A stretch of DNA of 64,000 nt. Origin: Lunularia cruciata (lineage: Eukaryota > Streptophyta > Marchantiopsida > Lunulariales > Lunulariaceae). Made by a program: the position numbers and the translations under genes. Each line of letters opens with the position of its first letter. Position 1 is the first letter of the stretch. Below are positions 1-10,499 of this stretch, one piece after another. The DNA is taken from positions 6,825,001 to 6,889,000 of the forward strand of contig OX419755.1 of assembly GCA_948567375.1 (NCBI GenBank). The letters are read 5' to 3'. A model generated the notes under the pieces. It was not told where the DNA came from and made no database searches. It saw only the letters and a program-made list of their open reading frames with translations.

Positions 1-1086
1 AAACGGAGTGATCATGTTACGGGGAATTATCCGTGTATGGGCTTGAAGAAAGGGGATCGTTCAGGAAAGAAATCTCGCTGTAATGGTAAGACCAAGGCTC
101 TAAAGTTGAAGAGAGTGGAAACAGAGTGGCGTCTTTCCATGGATCTTCTACAGAGCTGCAAACGGCACATCCATAATCTTGAGATTAAGGATTGCACCCA
201 TATGACAGTAAGAGGTTATCAGCTCATAGCAGGCTTTGCCTCGAATCTGAAGTCGCTTCGGTTGGAGGCGTGCAATACAATGGACAATGCCAGCTTCGAT
301 CTGATACTGGACAGATGTTCAACTTTGCGTTCAGTTCATTTGACTGGAGTCAGTCTTACTCTAGGAAACATCGTCGAAAAGGCTCCCAGACTCCAGGAGC
401 TTCATGTACATGGATGTCGGAATGTTACTGTCAAGACACTGCTGTCTATTCTTCATGGTTTAACCAGCTTGAGATCTCTTAGTCTGACATACATGGGAGA
501 AGGTTTGCAAGACTGGGATGGAACCAGATTTGAATTTGGACCTCCTTTGAAACTTCAACATCTTCACTTGGAGAACTCTCATGCGATCACCGACCGGCTT
601 CTGTTATTACTTAGTTCTCGACTTTTAAGTTTAAAGAAGTTGGATCTCACCTTGTGCAAGTCGATCACTGACGATGGTTTGAAGGCCATACTTGCTTCAA
701 GTGGCAATACTCTGACTAAGCTGGTGATGACCCGGTGTAGACGAATTTCTGACGAAAGTATGAGTACACTGGCAAAGGTTTCAGTCAGTATGCAAGATTT
801 ATTTCTTGCAGGTTGTGCCATCAGCAATGAGGGATTAAGGATCTTGATGGAAGCTAAATGCGTTCCGAAACTGAGGAATTTGTCATTGGCATGCTGCAGT
901 AAGTTATCTGATGCAGGGTTAGAGCATTTTGTAAACAAAGAAATGCAGCTAACTAGGTTCAAAACTCTTGACTTGCAGAATTGTCCTGGAATATCAGCTT
1001 TTGTTTTGAAGTTGCTTCCAGAAAAGCTGAATGGAAAGAAGTACAAAGTCATATCAGAGAAGAAGTCTGTCATGATTTCAGAGTGA
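1..1086 (+). CDS. Leucine-rich-repeat protein of the cysteine-containing (F-box/LRR, AMN1-like) type, 5' partial
   Basis: The reading frame is open from the first base of the window to a TGA at 1084-1086. An ATG at 37 is possible, but the frame stays open upstream, so the true start is probably outside the window. The visible 349 residues hold roughly ten LRR units of the cysteine-containing kind, with repeated L..L.L..C..I(T/S)D.GL patterns such as LDLTLCKSITDDGLKAI, LVMTRCRRISDESM, LSLACCSKLSDAGLEHF and LDLQNCPGIS. This repeat class is typical of F-box/LRR substrate receptors of SCF ubiquitin ligases. The F-box itself is not visible, so it is either upstream or absent. The N-terminal part after the possible start is basic (GLKKGDRSGKKSRC). 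There are no introns and no frame damage, so it looks functional. Family is well supported; the specific function is unknown. Confidence 0.8.
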   Translation, partial: KRSDHVTGNYPCMGLKKGDRSGKKSRCNGKTKALKLKRVETEWRLSMDLLQSCKRHIHNLEIKDCTHMTVRGYQLIAGFASNLKSLRLEACNTMDNASFDLILDRCSTLRSVHLTGVSLTLGNIVEKAPRLQELHVHGCRNVTVKTLLSILHGLTSLRSLSLTYMGEGLQDWDGTRFEFGPPLKLQHLHLENSHAITDRLLLLLSSRLLSLKKLDLTLCKSITDDGLKAILASSGNTLTKLVMTRCRRISDESMSTLAKVSVSMQDLFLAGCAISNEGLRILMEAKCVPKLRNLSLACCSKLSDAGLEHFVNKEMQLTRFKTLDLQNCPGISAFVLKLLPEKLNGKKYKVISEKKSVMISE

Positions 1087-2101
1087 CAGCACTCTATCAT
1101 CATGATGGGCAAAGAGGATGTGGTATATCCTCTCGTCAGATTGTTCATAGTCTATCATATAGGTTATGTGAATCAGTTCTTTGACTGGTCACTCAATTTT
1201 GGTGGTGTCTCGACGGGAGACATTTCAAAATTCTGAAAGGTTTGCAAATCTTTTTGTTGCTAATTTTCCATACTTTCATCATTCTCCAATCCATTAGTAT
1301 GGAGGTAGCTCCCGTAGGAACTTCTGGGTATCATTCCCAACTGTCAGGATGGAGACCCCAAAAGACCATCAACAGATTCTGACTTTTTGATGATGTTGCT
1401 GGGAGTAAAGGAAAGCTTAGCTGATAGCCTGGCCATGTCCTGTGATACTCACGTGCATATTCGATTGAGTCTCTTGGGGGCCAAATGCGTCTTCTCATGT
1501 CCAGATGTCACGCCTTAGACTGAGCATTGTAGCCGTGCATAGTTTGTAAATTTACAGCATCTGTCACATGACAGAGATCAAGGTGTAGACCTCCTACATA
1601 ACAGGCTGAATTCGAAGATTAGATAAGAAGCAGTGGAGATGTGGAGGATGATTACACATTTTTCTCTCCATAGGCGCTCACTTGAGTGGGAGGTTTTGGG
1701 TTCAGGTTAGAAGTTCTATTTGTGGGCAGCATGATTTGGGTATCATTGATGGAAGACGATTATGAAAAATGAAATCTTACTTTTCAGTGTGACTTTTCAC
1801 TTTTCAGTGTGATCAAGTGATACTTTCCCTTTTCAGTTCTTGTATCCTGAATTTCCATTTCTTATTATTCATCTCCATATGCTCATTATACCTACTTAGG
1901 ATAGTATACACCCCATGAAGCATAAAAGAGTATAGACTTGTAGAATCTGATCATTAGGATTGCCTTTCCTGCAACTGTATGCCTCTGGCCACTCATGAAC
2001 AATGTTGGAAATCGTTCTAGATAATGGCAACTGCTCTCAATATTCTTGGCATGGGTAGGCACTAGATGAAGTACTCCATGGTATTGTTCAACTGAATATG
2101 A
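1087..2101. other. 3' flank of the LRR gene, no gene seen
   Basis: No long or family-like reading frame is present. The first few hundred bases probably include the 3' untranslated region of the LRR gene. A short tandem of the 17-base phrase ttttcagtgtgac/tca is visible around 1780-1815. Nothing else was recognised. Confidence 0.5.
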
Positions 2102-2239
2102 TGATAAGAATTGCTGTTTCTTTTGAATGAAGTTGAAAGTCTATTCTCAATATTTTGACTTTTGATGTATTAGAAATTCTAGTATTGAACTTTTGTGTCT
2201 CACCAAAGTAGACACTCTTGATTGCTCATAGCAGTACTC

Positions 2240-2292
<53 letters not shown>

Positions 2293-2570
2293 ATCCTTTA
2301 GAGATATCACACTAGAGCTCACTCACACAATATGATAGACCCCAAGATAACCATGTACAAGATGCTAGGGATGACCCCTGCAAGAAAATAGATGAATCTA
2401 AGCTTTGAAACATAGTTATATACACATGCAAAAGTTAGGAGGTTGTTTTGCATAACTCTAAGTATTGTTGCAGTCCACTTTACCTTAATGAGATAATTGA
2501 ACCCTAGTGGTATCTAAATAAGATAACAAAAACTAGAGATTGCATTAAACTAGAGATTAACTAAATTTTA
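2102..2570 (-). repeat. LTR-like segment at the 3' end of the copia element
   Basis: This lies directly after the C-terminus of the copia polyprotein (read on the minus strand) and follows a purine-rich aagtgaaaa tract. On the minus strand it starts TGTAAAATTTAG and ends near ATTCTTATCA. A diverged copy (about three quarters identical by eye) occurs at 35275-35740 in the same orientation but without pol sequence. That combination fits the 3' LTR of this element. Exact edges are uncertain, and no matching 5' LTR was found upstream of the protease. Confidence 0.5.
2243..2290. repeat. (TC)24 microsatellite
   Basis: Uninterrupted TC dinucleotide run of 48 bases inside the copia LTR-like segment. 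The related copy near 35420 has only a short CT-rich stretch at the same place, so the run expanded in this copy. Confidence 0.97.
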
Positions 2571-2599
2571 CATTTTCACTTGATGAAAGTTTATGACAG

Positions 2600-3281
2600 T
2601 TCCCATATCTATTTCACATATTAAGTGTTTATCTTTAGGCAATGGTTTTGTAAACACATATGTTGTCATTTCTTATGTAAGACAATAGACTAACTCAACA
2701 ACACTCTCTCTTTCTCTTCTACAAACTTTCTTCTAATTGATATATGCTTAGTCCTTGGAGGATGTAAGGGACTTTTACTAAGTGGTATACTTCTTGTATT
2801 ATCACTATACAATATTGTGAGATTTGTCTTTTCAAATCTCAACTCCTTGAGAATTCTCTTGTTCCATATGACTTCTTGAGTAGCATTTGAGGTTGCCATG
2901 AATTTGGCCTCGGTAGTAGACAATGCAACATATGTTATTTGTTATGCCAATTGATTGCTCCACCACCAAGCATAATTACACATTCACTAGTTTCTCCATT
3001 CCTTGAATGATTTCTATCCTCATATATCCAACATCCACTAGTTGATCTATTGTTACCACTATCATCTCCCCAACTAGCATCTACATATATTATTAGAGTA
3101 GAAGGTGTATTCTCTTGCTTCTGATACTCCATAAAAACATCTTGAGTGCCTTTCAAGTATTTGAACACTCTCTTTGCACCCTTCTAATGTGTTTGTGTAG
3201 GTTTGCTAGTGTATCTAGCAAGTTCTCCCATTACATAGTAGATATTTGATCTTGTATAGATGTAATACCAATAGCTAAACA
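2600..3281 (-). pseudogene. copia RNase H domain remnant
   Basis: Two open pieces carry the Ty1 RNase H signature: MFKYLKGTQDVFMEY, YVDASWGDDSGNNRSTSG and GGGAINWHNK in the first; MSTTEAKFMATSNATQEVIW, LYSDNTRSI and HPPRTKHISIRRKF(V)EEK in the second. After a stop the frame can be followed to TTYVFTKPLPKDKHL, the usual copia C-terminus. The linker YTRSNIYYVMGELARY joins it to the RT half interrupted by the 579-bp insertion. At least one frameshift separates the pieces. Confidence 0.85.
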
Positions 3282-3860
3282 TGTTATTTAGAGGTGAAAA
3301 TTGGCTTGATAACATCTAGAAGGCTGTTGTATAGGACGAGCTAATTAGATTACACAGAGGCGTCATCAAAAGAGTACTTCTACTAATAGGGTAAAAGTCA
3401 AAAATAGCCTAAAAACTTCAAAGCCAATTTCGGAGGCGTAAACAAATGAATTAGACCTCAAAAATGAAATATTTCTTACCCTTTGAGAGAAAAGGATTGT
3501 CTTCTCTTCCCCATGATTTATCTCTTTGAGAGCTTTCCAATTGTACCTCACCCATGTGATTTTGAGCTTCTTATAAGAAGATTCTTTAAAGATTCTTTTT
3601 GATCAAACCTATTTGACCAACTAGATAGGACAAGGATTGACATGTCACCCATCCGAGCAACTAATCTAAAGGTGGAGCTTGTTGACATGTCACCAATCCA
3701 TGTATCTGATCCAAGGGTGAAACTTCTTTGGAGTGGGTACTCTTTGCTATATAATAAAGAGCAAGTGCTCTTTTGGGGGCATTAGAGTATTGAGTGTGAA
3801 ATTTGTGTTTTCTCTCTTGTAGAGTTCTCTTGTCCTCTGAGTATTGCAATAGACTATGAT
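3282..3860. mobile_element. 579-bp insertion with 5-bp target duplication inside copia pol
   Basis: The copia frame breaks after GSMMF and resumes after this segment with SYWYYIYTRSNI. The pentamer aaaca (tgttt on the pol strand) stands at 3277-3281 and again at 3861-3865, as expected of a target-site duplication. The insert begins TG and has a TATA-like tatataataaag near 3750 on the plus strand, so a solo LTR is the best guess. Its right end reads ..tatgat rather than ..CA, so the identity remains open. Confidence 0.6.
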
Positions 3861-4540
3861 AAACATCATAGAACCAAGTGCACTCTCATAGAGAAATTGA
3901 AAGGTTCTATTTTGGTCTTTTACCTCTTCTTCCATGCTTCCACTCCATTTCCATCCTAGATCTAGATATGTAGAGACAAGTTTTTCCTTTGTCATTCGAT
4001 ACTTAGTAAGTATAGATTTCACATTTTGTGGTTGATTATCTGCATCCAACCTTTCTTCTTTTATGTCTCTAGTCACATTAATCCCCAAAACTATAAAAGG
4101 ATTTCAAATGATTCTTTCTGGAGAAATGAGTTTCACTAGACCAAGAATGGTCATCTCAAAGAAAGAACACAAGAAATCTATCACTCCATTGATAGATTCT
4201 CTATTTCCCAACTGTAACAAGTAGTGTACATATACAACATTATAGACATCATCCTTGCAATAGACACTCATGTTAGAGTTTGCTTGGTTCAAGCCTTGCT
4301 TTCTCATATATGACTCTAGTTTCTTATACCATGCTCTAGGAGCTTGCTTAAGATCATACAACATTTTCTTAAGAAAACATGCATTCTTTTTGCTTTCAAC
4401 ATATCCATATGGAACATCCATATAGGTGGTTTCTTTCAAATCTCTATTGAGAAAAGTTGTCTTTGAATCTAGTTGCTCCACTTCCTAATCTTTGTCTACA
4501 TCAAGTGCTAGAAGCATCTTGATTTATCCATACCTTAACA
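3861..4540 (-). pseudogene. copia reverse transcriptase remnant
   Basis: The frame shows the Ty1 RT block MEQLDSKTTFLN.DLKETTYMD, then YGYVESKKN, LKKMLYDLKQAPRAWYKKL and MRKQGLNQANSNMSVYCK. The catalytic YVDDM region is damaged: around 4215 the frame reads VYVHYLLQLG where YVDD is expected. A further piece reaches ALGSMMF beside the insertion. The missing YVDD and several stops show that it is inactive. Confidence 0.82.
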
Positions 4541-4949
4541 TTGGTGTAAAGGTTTCTATGTAATCAATTGCTACTCTTTGCAACCAATCTTACTTTGTAC
4601 TTCAAAATCTTTTGTCAAATCCATGTTTGACTCTAAATACCTATTTAGAGCCAATTACTTTTCTACTTAGTGGTAAATTAGCAAGAATCCATGTACCATG
4701 GTCTGAAGAGATTTCTTCTCTTCTGCTACAACCAACTCTCATTGATTCCAATCTTGTCTAAGCATTGGCTTGCTCTAGTGTCCCAAGATCATTATATATC
4801 TCATTGCATATGTATGATGCATTTGACATCTCTTGTATCAAATAAGATTGTTGCTTAGAAGGAAATCCAAGTTAGTCAATAGGCTTCTTCACCTTCTATG
4901 ATCTTCTTGGGCCTTCACTAAGATGTTTCATGTCAGCTCTTGACCTTTT

Positions 4950-5800
4950 TGGAATCTCATTCAATGACTACATTTTAGATTCCCTTTTGGGAGTCTTCTC
5001 CTTCTATGGTACTAGGATTAGAAACCACGACCTGCTTTAGGTGCCTTCTATGTATCTTTCAAGTCTCTAAAAGATTCATCCTTCCAGCTTTCTTTGTGAA
5101 CTTTCTCTTTTTCTCTTTAGCAATATGAGCACGGGTAGGATAGCCAAAAACTCTCAATTAGGCTTCTTCCCACTCCAACACACTTTTGGAACTTTCCTTT
5201 ATAAAAAAATGGTACCATTGAGATTTATCAAGAAATTTTTAGGACTAATAACTACACCCCAAAATTTCCTCTTTTTCTTTGCATGTTGAAGCATTGCTAA
5301 TGCTTTATCCACCAATGTACCATTTAACCTTTCTACAACTCCATTTTTTGTTAGACTATCTCTAATAGTTCTATCAAGAAGAATTCTTTTTTATTAGAAA
5401 GATAGAAATTTCTCATTCTTATATTCTATGCATCCTTTTTTCTTTACTCTCCTCTAGTTTGCAACTTAGCCATAGCTACAAACTTCTGGAATTTTTGCAA
5501 AAATTCTTCCTTGTTCTTCATGAGATAGACAAAAAGGAATTTATTATAGTCATCTACAAATGAGATATATTATATTGCTCCACTTAGTGACTTTTCAGTC
5601 ATGTTTCCCCATGCATCTACATGTATGACATCTAGGAAGCCAAAAGCTCTAGTTAATGACTTCTTGGGAATTGAAACCTTGTGTGCCTTTCCTTCTACAC
5701 ACCCATTACAAAATTCAAGTTTCCCTTTGTGATCTAGTTTCAATCCCCCACTATCTTTTTTAGAGTAGGGATATTTGGCTTTAATAGACGTCCTAACCTT
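4950..5800 (-). pseudogene. copia integrase remnant
   Basis: On the minus strand the zinc-binding region ends with CNGCVEGKAHKVSIPKK, followed by FLDVIHVDAWGNMTEKS, whose aspartate corresponds to the first residue of the D,D35E triad. The frame continues with YNKFLFVYLMKNKEEFLQKF and, after shifts, with LNGTLVDKALAMLQHAKKK and KKPN.EFLAILPV, the copia phrases around the conserved E and behind it. Several stops and frameshifts are present, so only domain identity is claimed. Confidence 0.75.
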
Positions 5801-5879
5801 ACATGTCAGAAATAGATATCATTGCAATTTTTTGCAACCAATATTAAATCTGCAATTAAGTTCCATCAACTTGAACAAC

Positions 5880-6235
5880 TTGCCTTTTGTAGTTCCATAC
5901 CCAACAACCAACCCTCCTTTCTTTAGAATGCATTGCTTTCCATTACTCTAGAATAGAACATGCACTCCATTCAAGCAAACGGTGTACTAATATTAAGTTC
6001 TTGGTATATTCATGAACATAGAGAACATTTTCCAAATAGCCCTTACAAGAACTTGTGTTAGGTCCTCCCATGAAGACACTAGGAACTTTATCAATTACTA
6101 ATATCCCATGTCCACAACAAACAATCTTGTGAGTCTTCAGAGGTTGAAGAGTTAAGAACAACTCCTTCTAGTAGTCGATGTGAGAAGTAGCTTCAAATTC
6201 CAAGAACCACTATGGGCTATTTGAGCACTTTTTTG
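5880..6235 (-). pseudogene. copia protease / GAG-pre-integrase remnant
   Basis: The piece begins with WFLEFEATSHI, a decayed form of the copia protease active site W.LDSGAT.H in which D-S reads E-F. It then runs through FLTLQPLKTHKIVCCGHG and SCKGYLENVLYVHEYTKNLI to LVHRLLEW, the conserved stretch between protease and integrase. The element ends abruptly just upstream, so the gag half and CCHC knuckle are lost. Confidence 0.75.
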
Positions 6236-7336
6236 TTGGCAGACTATTGAGTGATAGATCAAGTATTGATCTTATTGTGTGTGATTCAAGTTGTGTAAAC
6301 AAACTAATTATATCAGAGAAGTGAGGTTAGGGGGAAATCAAGTGCAAGAATTGAGAGTGTTGGTGGTATCTCCAAGACTTATTGATCATTGGTAGCTCAA
6401 TTGGAGTTTTGATTTTCCCTAGTGAATAGAAGTTTGTTCAATTGATGCAAATTTGGCAGTGAGGTAGACAATGTACAGAAGCGCTGGCCAAATTGTGAGC
6501 AAAGAGAAGCAATTTTCAAGCAATAGTTGTGATTTTGATCTCAAGGGATGAATGCAAGACCAATTTGGGGCGAGTTGAGCTCAAAAAGTGAAATTGAAGG
6601 TGGAGTTGGGAATGCATGCCCATGAATTTATGATTTGGAGAAACTCATCATTTCAACTTCAATTTGGCTCAAGTGAAGAGTTAGCGGAGGATTGACAATT
6701 TGCTAACCTTAGGGATTTATGTCAAATTTTTGTTGGATTGGTAGAATTTTGGTGTTTAGAGGCTTCGAGATATTGGGTATGAGAGGCTACAAAGGCCTAG
6801 AATGGCCAACTTGTTGGCATGAGGCTAGCTAGTTTAGAGTAAATTTTGGTCATTATTTGGCAAAATCTACCCACCCTGCTAGATTGTGCACAATAGGGTT
6901 TGACCTCGAGATCTTTGGTTTGTAGACTGATGCCCTAGCCAACTAGTCCACATTCACTTGTTGTCCTTGTGACTGCTCTACTATTATCTATACACCTTTA
7001 GCTTTAGCTAAGAAAGACAATTTGATCTCATTTTTGGTGATCTTGGTAGCATAGGAAATAGATAACTCATATTATGTCAAATGCCAAATGGTGGTAGAGT
7101 TATTCCAACATTGATTTATGAGATAGAGGGTTTTTGTTTAGATTTTAGATGATTGGAACTCCCTACATTCTCTTCTTCTTGTTTGTGCACCATGTTTGTG
7201 TGAAGTGTAGTGACTTTAGAGCATTGGTGCTCTGGTGTGCTCTTTATAGTGAGGTTGGAGTGATGAACAGTTAGACTATCTATGTTTCTCTTTGGTGAGA
7301 TAAGAAGTGATGACCTATAGATTATGAGAGTGCATG
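6236..7336 (-). repeat. LTR-A family copy, inverted and 3'-truncated
   Basis: The reverse complement of this segment matches 33666 to about 34660, including the shared beginning TGCACTCTCA at 7336 and the phrase atctataggtcatcacttcc. The last ~460 bases of the full LTR-A copy (which ends at 35121 before a PBS) are missing here, and copia protease sequence follows. It is either a truncated LTR or part of a rearranged element. No gene is present. Confidence 0.7.
6895..6945 (-). other. tRNA-like motif inside LTR-A (left copy)
   Basis: On the minus strand the text resembles the middle of a tRNA: an A-box-like GTTGGCTAGGGCATC, then about 30 bases, then a B-box-like GAGGTCAAACCC. The B box lacks one base of the GGTTCRANNCC consensus, and there is no acceptor stem, so it is not a functional tRNA. 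The same motif is conserved in the right LTR-A copy. It may be an old tRNA-derived SINE or a chance resemblance. Confidence 0.35.
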
Positions 7337-8317
7337 TTGTGATGGTAGATTATAGGTTGCCCTTCCTCCTAGTGTAGTTGTCATCATTAGAGCTACATTA
7401 GTTAGTAATGTTCAGTTGGTGGTGTTGGCACTTGGTGGTGATTTTTGGTGGGGTACTTGCAATGGTTCCGATTACGGGTTGTAGTTCTTGGTTACTTTGT
7501 CACGATAGTGTTCTTTGGGGATTTTGGAAGAGATAGCACTGCAATACATATTGGGTTTACTCAAGGTGGTGCTCATTATCAGCTTGTTTCTTAGGTCCCA
7601 ATGAGGGAGGAGATTGACTATGAGTCGGAGTTTGACATAGGAGCTGATTTAGTTGAGAATGCACTTGGTTTGTTTGCATTGTTATTGTGGGACATGGACA
7701 AGATTTGTGGAGCCTCCAAAGGTCCTAGATGTTATTCTAGTATAGTGGATACCATTGAGTTGGATAACTTCATCCAAGAGTTTGTTAGTTGGTGTGATTT
7801 GCAATAGATTCAAAACTTGACTTTGTTCACACTCTTCATGGAAGAGGTTGTTTCAGCATTTGGAGGGTCCACCAATGGACAACTACCATGAGTTTAGGAG
7901 AGCTCACTTGGAGGAGATTGAGCTAAGGAGATAGTATTGGTCTTTGAACTATGTCTCCATTACTTGAGGCTTGGTTTCTAGGGGTAGATTGATAGTACCC
8001 ATGAGTTCTAGCTCTAGTAGCATTGGTGGATCTCTTGGAGATGGTGCTACTACGAGTGGAGGTACTACTATATGAGGTGGTGTAATACCAGGGTTTAACC
8101 CCATGATGGAGTTCTTTTATTGTACGAGTTACAACTACCAAGGAGTACGGATTGACAAGTTGAGGAGCTTGCAAGAGTTCCAATGGAAGGCTAAGAGAGC
8201 CTATGCAAGGCATACACTCGCATGAGATGGCTGATCAGTTTTACTCAGGGAATTATTGAGGCCCAAGCAATCCAATTTTGGTATGGTACTTGATAGGGAG
8301 TTGCAACATAGAGTTTT
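7337..8317 (+). pseudogene. Host Ty3 element, gag N-terminal part
   Basis: A 68-residue open piece (EEIDYESEFDIGADLVENALG ... ELDNFIQEFVSWCDLQ) is followed, across stops, by phrases typical of a retrotransposon gag core, such as LYELQLPRSTD near 8120 and GIIEAQAIQFWYGT shortly before the break. Gy1 interrupts the frame at 8318 and the sequence continues at 13967. The assignment rests on position ahead of protease and on the WYGT-like core, so it is moderate. Confidence 0.5.
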
Positions 8318-8728
8318 TGTAAAAGACCAAAACCAAGGAGAGAAATAGGAGAATGGAAGTTCACATTGGGACGCTTGAATGTGAGAAAACTTTGAATGCC
8401 TAGCATGAGCTTTGGCTTTGGTATTTATAGGTAGCATACAAGGCCCTTGATAAGCTTCTCAAGAAGCTTTCTTGAACCTCTTTCTTAGAGTGCAAGCCAA
8501 GTTAACCAGGAAGTTTCTCAAGAAGCTTCCTTCTAGAAGCCGCCTACTTGGTGTGCAAGCTAAACTAGTTAGAAGCTTCTAGAAGCTGCTTGCTTGGGGT
8601 GCAAGTTAACTAGTCAAGAAGCTTCACAAGAAGCTTCCTAGATGCTTCTAGAATATTATAGGCTAATTTGGCTTATTCTCTACTTCATTAGCCTTACTAA
8701 CTATGTTGCTAAACTCCATATTGTTACA
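8318..8728 (-). repeat. Gy1 3' LTR
   Basis: 411 bp, TG...CA in element orientation (starts at 8728, ends at 8318). It contains the TATA box (tatttata on the plus strand at 8422) and several GAAGCTTC palindromes upstream of it. It is about 29 bp shorter than its partner, and the two differ at many positions, which marks an older insertion than Gy2. Confidence 0.92.
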
Positions 8729-8759
8729 TATTCCCCCACCGCTAGTTGGTGACGTCCTC

Positions 8760-8965
8760 ATCTCCATTGAAGCTTCAAACTCCTGGATGGCCGTTTGTGC
8801 ATTTTGGAGGTGAGAAAGAGGTTCCCATGTGGCATCATGAAGGGGATACCTTTTCCAAAGGACCTTGTACTCCGTATGTTGGCGGCATCCTCGTTGGATG
8901 TGGCGATGTGCAAGGATACAATCAACTTCATACTCCTCATGATCATTGATAGGGATAGGGGGAGG
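8760..8965 (-). pseudogene. Gy1 chromodomain, frameshifted
   Basis: At the end of integrase the minus strand encodes HEEYEVDCILAHRHIQ, then HTEYKVLWKG, and after loss of one base DATWEPLSHLQNAQTAIQ. The aromatic cage pattern Y...W.....W matches chromodomains of chromoviruses, which guide integration to modified chromatin. The single-base deletion lies at the WKG-YPLH position. In Gy2 the same domain is intact. Confidence 0.85.
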
Positions 8966-9070
8966 AGGAGGTTGGACTCAAGAGGAGAAGGAAGACGGGT
9001 TAGGAACAAAGGGTTTTAACTCAGAAATATGAAAGATAGGATGGATGCGCATATGAGAAGGCAAAGCATG

Positions 9071-9829
9071 TCAATAAGCAACAAGAGAGACAATTTGGGT
9101 GATATCAAAAGGTCCTATCCAATTAGGGGCAAGTTTACAAACTTGGGTATGAAGTGGGAGGGGTAGGTTACTAGAGGATAGCATAACTTTATCACCAACT
9201 TCAAAGGTGAGATCACGATCATGATGGTCCGCATATTGTCTTTGACGATTTTGAGCAACAAGGAGGTGAGATTTGGCTTGTTGGAGAGATTCGAAGATGG
9301 TGGTCAAGAAGTTTGAAGTATGGGGGAACTGAGACCGAGGAGGAGCAAGAAGAGAATCTAGGACAAGAGGATCTTGGCCAAAATTGAGAAAGAAAGGAGA
9401 GAATTTGGTGCTTGCCTGTTTAGAATTGTTGTATGAAAACTTTATAGCTACAAGACATTCATCCCAATTGGTATGGTGAATGTTGACGAAGGCACAAAGC
9501 ATATCTTCCAAGGTGCAATTTGCAAGTTCAGTTTGTCCATTAGTTTGAGGATGATAGGCTATGGAAAAAGCAAGCTTGGTGCCAAGTATCTGGAAGAGGG
9601 CTTGCCAAAACTTTCTAGTGAAGCAAGGATCACGATCGGAGATGAGTACACATGGCATCCCATGATGTTTGAATATATTATCAAAGTAGAGTTGCGCCAA
9701 CGTTGGAGCATCCACAATATCAACCGTTGGTGCCAAATGGATTTGCTTACTAAGCTTATCTACAAATACCACAATTGTTGTGTGACCTTGTTGTGTCTTG
9801 GGCAAGGAGGTGATGAGATCTAAGCTCAC
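9071..9829 (-). pseudogene. Gy1 integrase catalytic core and C-terminal region
   Basis: This is the longest open piece of Gy1 (252 residues). It starts inside the core at SLDLITSLPKTQQGH (first catalytic D), then has VFVDKLSK, LISDRDPCF (second D) and HPQTNGQTELAN (E). Exactly 35 residues lie between the second D and the E, so the D,D35E triad is intact. After the core come LNFGQDPLVLDSLL, ADHHDRDLTFEVGDKVML and KLAPNWIGPFDITQ, the usual GPF/Y module before the chromodomain. The frame upstream is closed, so the protein could not be made complete. Product role in an active element: insertion of retroelement cDNA. Confidence 0.88.
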
Positions 9830-9879
9830 ATGCTCCCAACAAGTAGTTGGAATGGGAAGTAGTTGAAAGAGTCCACTCG

Positions 9880-10430
9880 GCTTCTAGTTATTGGCCTTGT
9901 TGTAGTGACAACTCTCACACAATCGGACAACCTCCCAAACATCTTGTGTCATGTTGGGCACCACCATTGGCATTGGAGGGTACCCAAGGTCTTGTCCACC
10001 TCCATGTGACCAGCTATTGGTAAATCATGGGCTTCCTGTAGGTGCACAAGTCGGAGATCACCTTTGGCTAGCACATAGATCCGGTCCGCATGGAATAGAG
10101 GCTTTCCTTGAAGGAGAAGGTGTTGTACTCCTTGTCACCTGTTGTTAGACGACCATGTACCATTTGGAAGAAGGGATCTTGTTGTAGAGCTGACCGAAAC
10201 TCGTTATGGACCTTGGGATCAATTGACACCGTCGTAATTGCCGCCGTGATGACAGGAAGAGACTTCAAATCTAGTCGTCGTGATAGAGCATCAAGGATGA
10301 CAAGGAACCAACCTGGTTTGTACTCAAGTTTGATGTCAACCACTGGAGTTGCCCTTCCTATCAATGATGTCGACTCTTCATGTATTCCAAGTGTAAGGTC
10401 TGCAACAATGGCTTGTGATCAATTTGCATG
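9880..10430 (-). pseudogene. Gy1 RNase H end and integrase zinc-finger region
   Basis: The minus strand carries VDIKLEYKPGWFLVILDALSRR (end of RNase H, usual form N..ADALSR), then HNEFRSALQQDPFFQMVHGRLT and KEYNTFSFKESLYSMRTGSM. In Gy2 the matching stretch continues YVPTKGDL, as in the region before the HHCC finger. The finger itself is only partly readable because of frameshifts around 9900-10060. Confidence 0.75.
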
Positions 10431-10499
10431 ATCACTTGTTTTCCTAAGAGATAATGCCTCCATTCCTTGTTGGCCTATACCATTGCAAGTTGTTCCTAA

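Larger units (their letters stand above)
2571..6235 (-). mobile_element. Decayed Ty1/copia retrotransposon (protease to RNase H)
   Basis: Read on the minus strand, the copia order PR - GAG-pre-integrase - IN - RT - RNase H can be followed through many stops and frameshifts. Landmarks: a protease-like WFLEFEATSHI at about 6210; LENVLYVHEYTKNLILVHRL; CNGCVEGKAHKVSIPKK (integrase zinc region); LKKMLYDLKQAPRAWYKKL (RT); YVDASWGDD and MSTTEAKFMA...TKHI (RNase H); and TKPLPKDKHL at the C-terminus. PR before IN before RT places it in Ty1/copia. gag and the 5' LTR are missing: where gag should be, the sequence changes abruptly into an LTR of another family. The element is dead. Confidence 0.88.

Noticed and set aside
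8201-8437. Minus-strand frames beginning MLPINTKAKAHARHS in several places
   Set aside because: They are translations of the chromovirus LTR R/U5 region and recur with every LTR; not genes.
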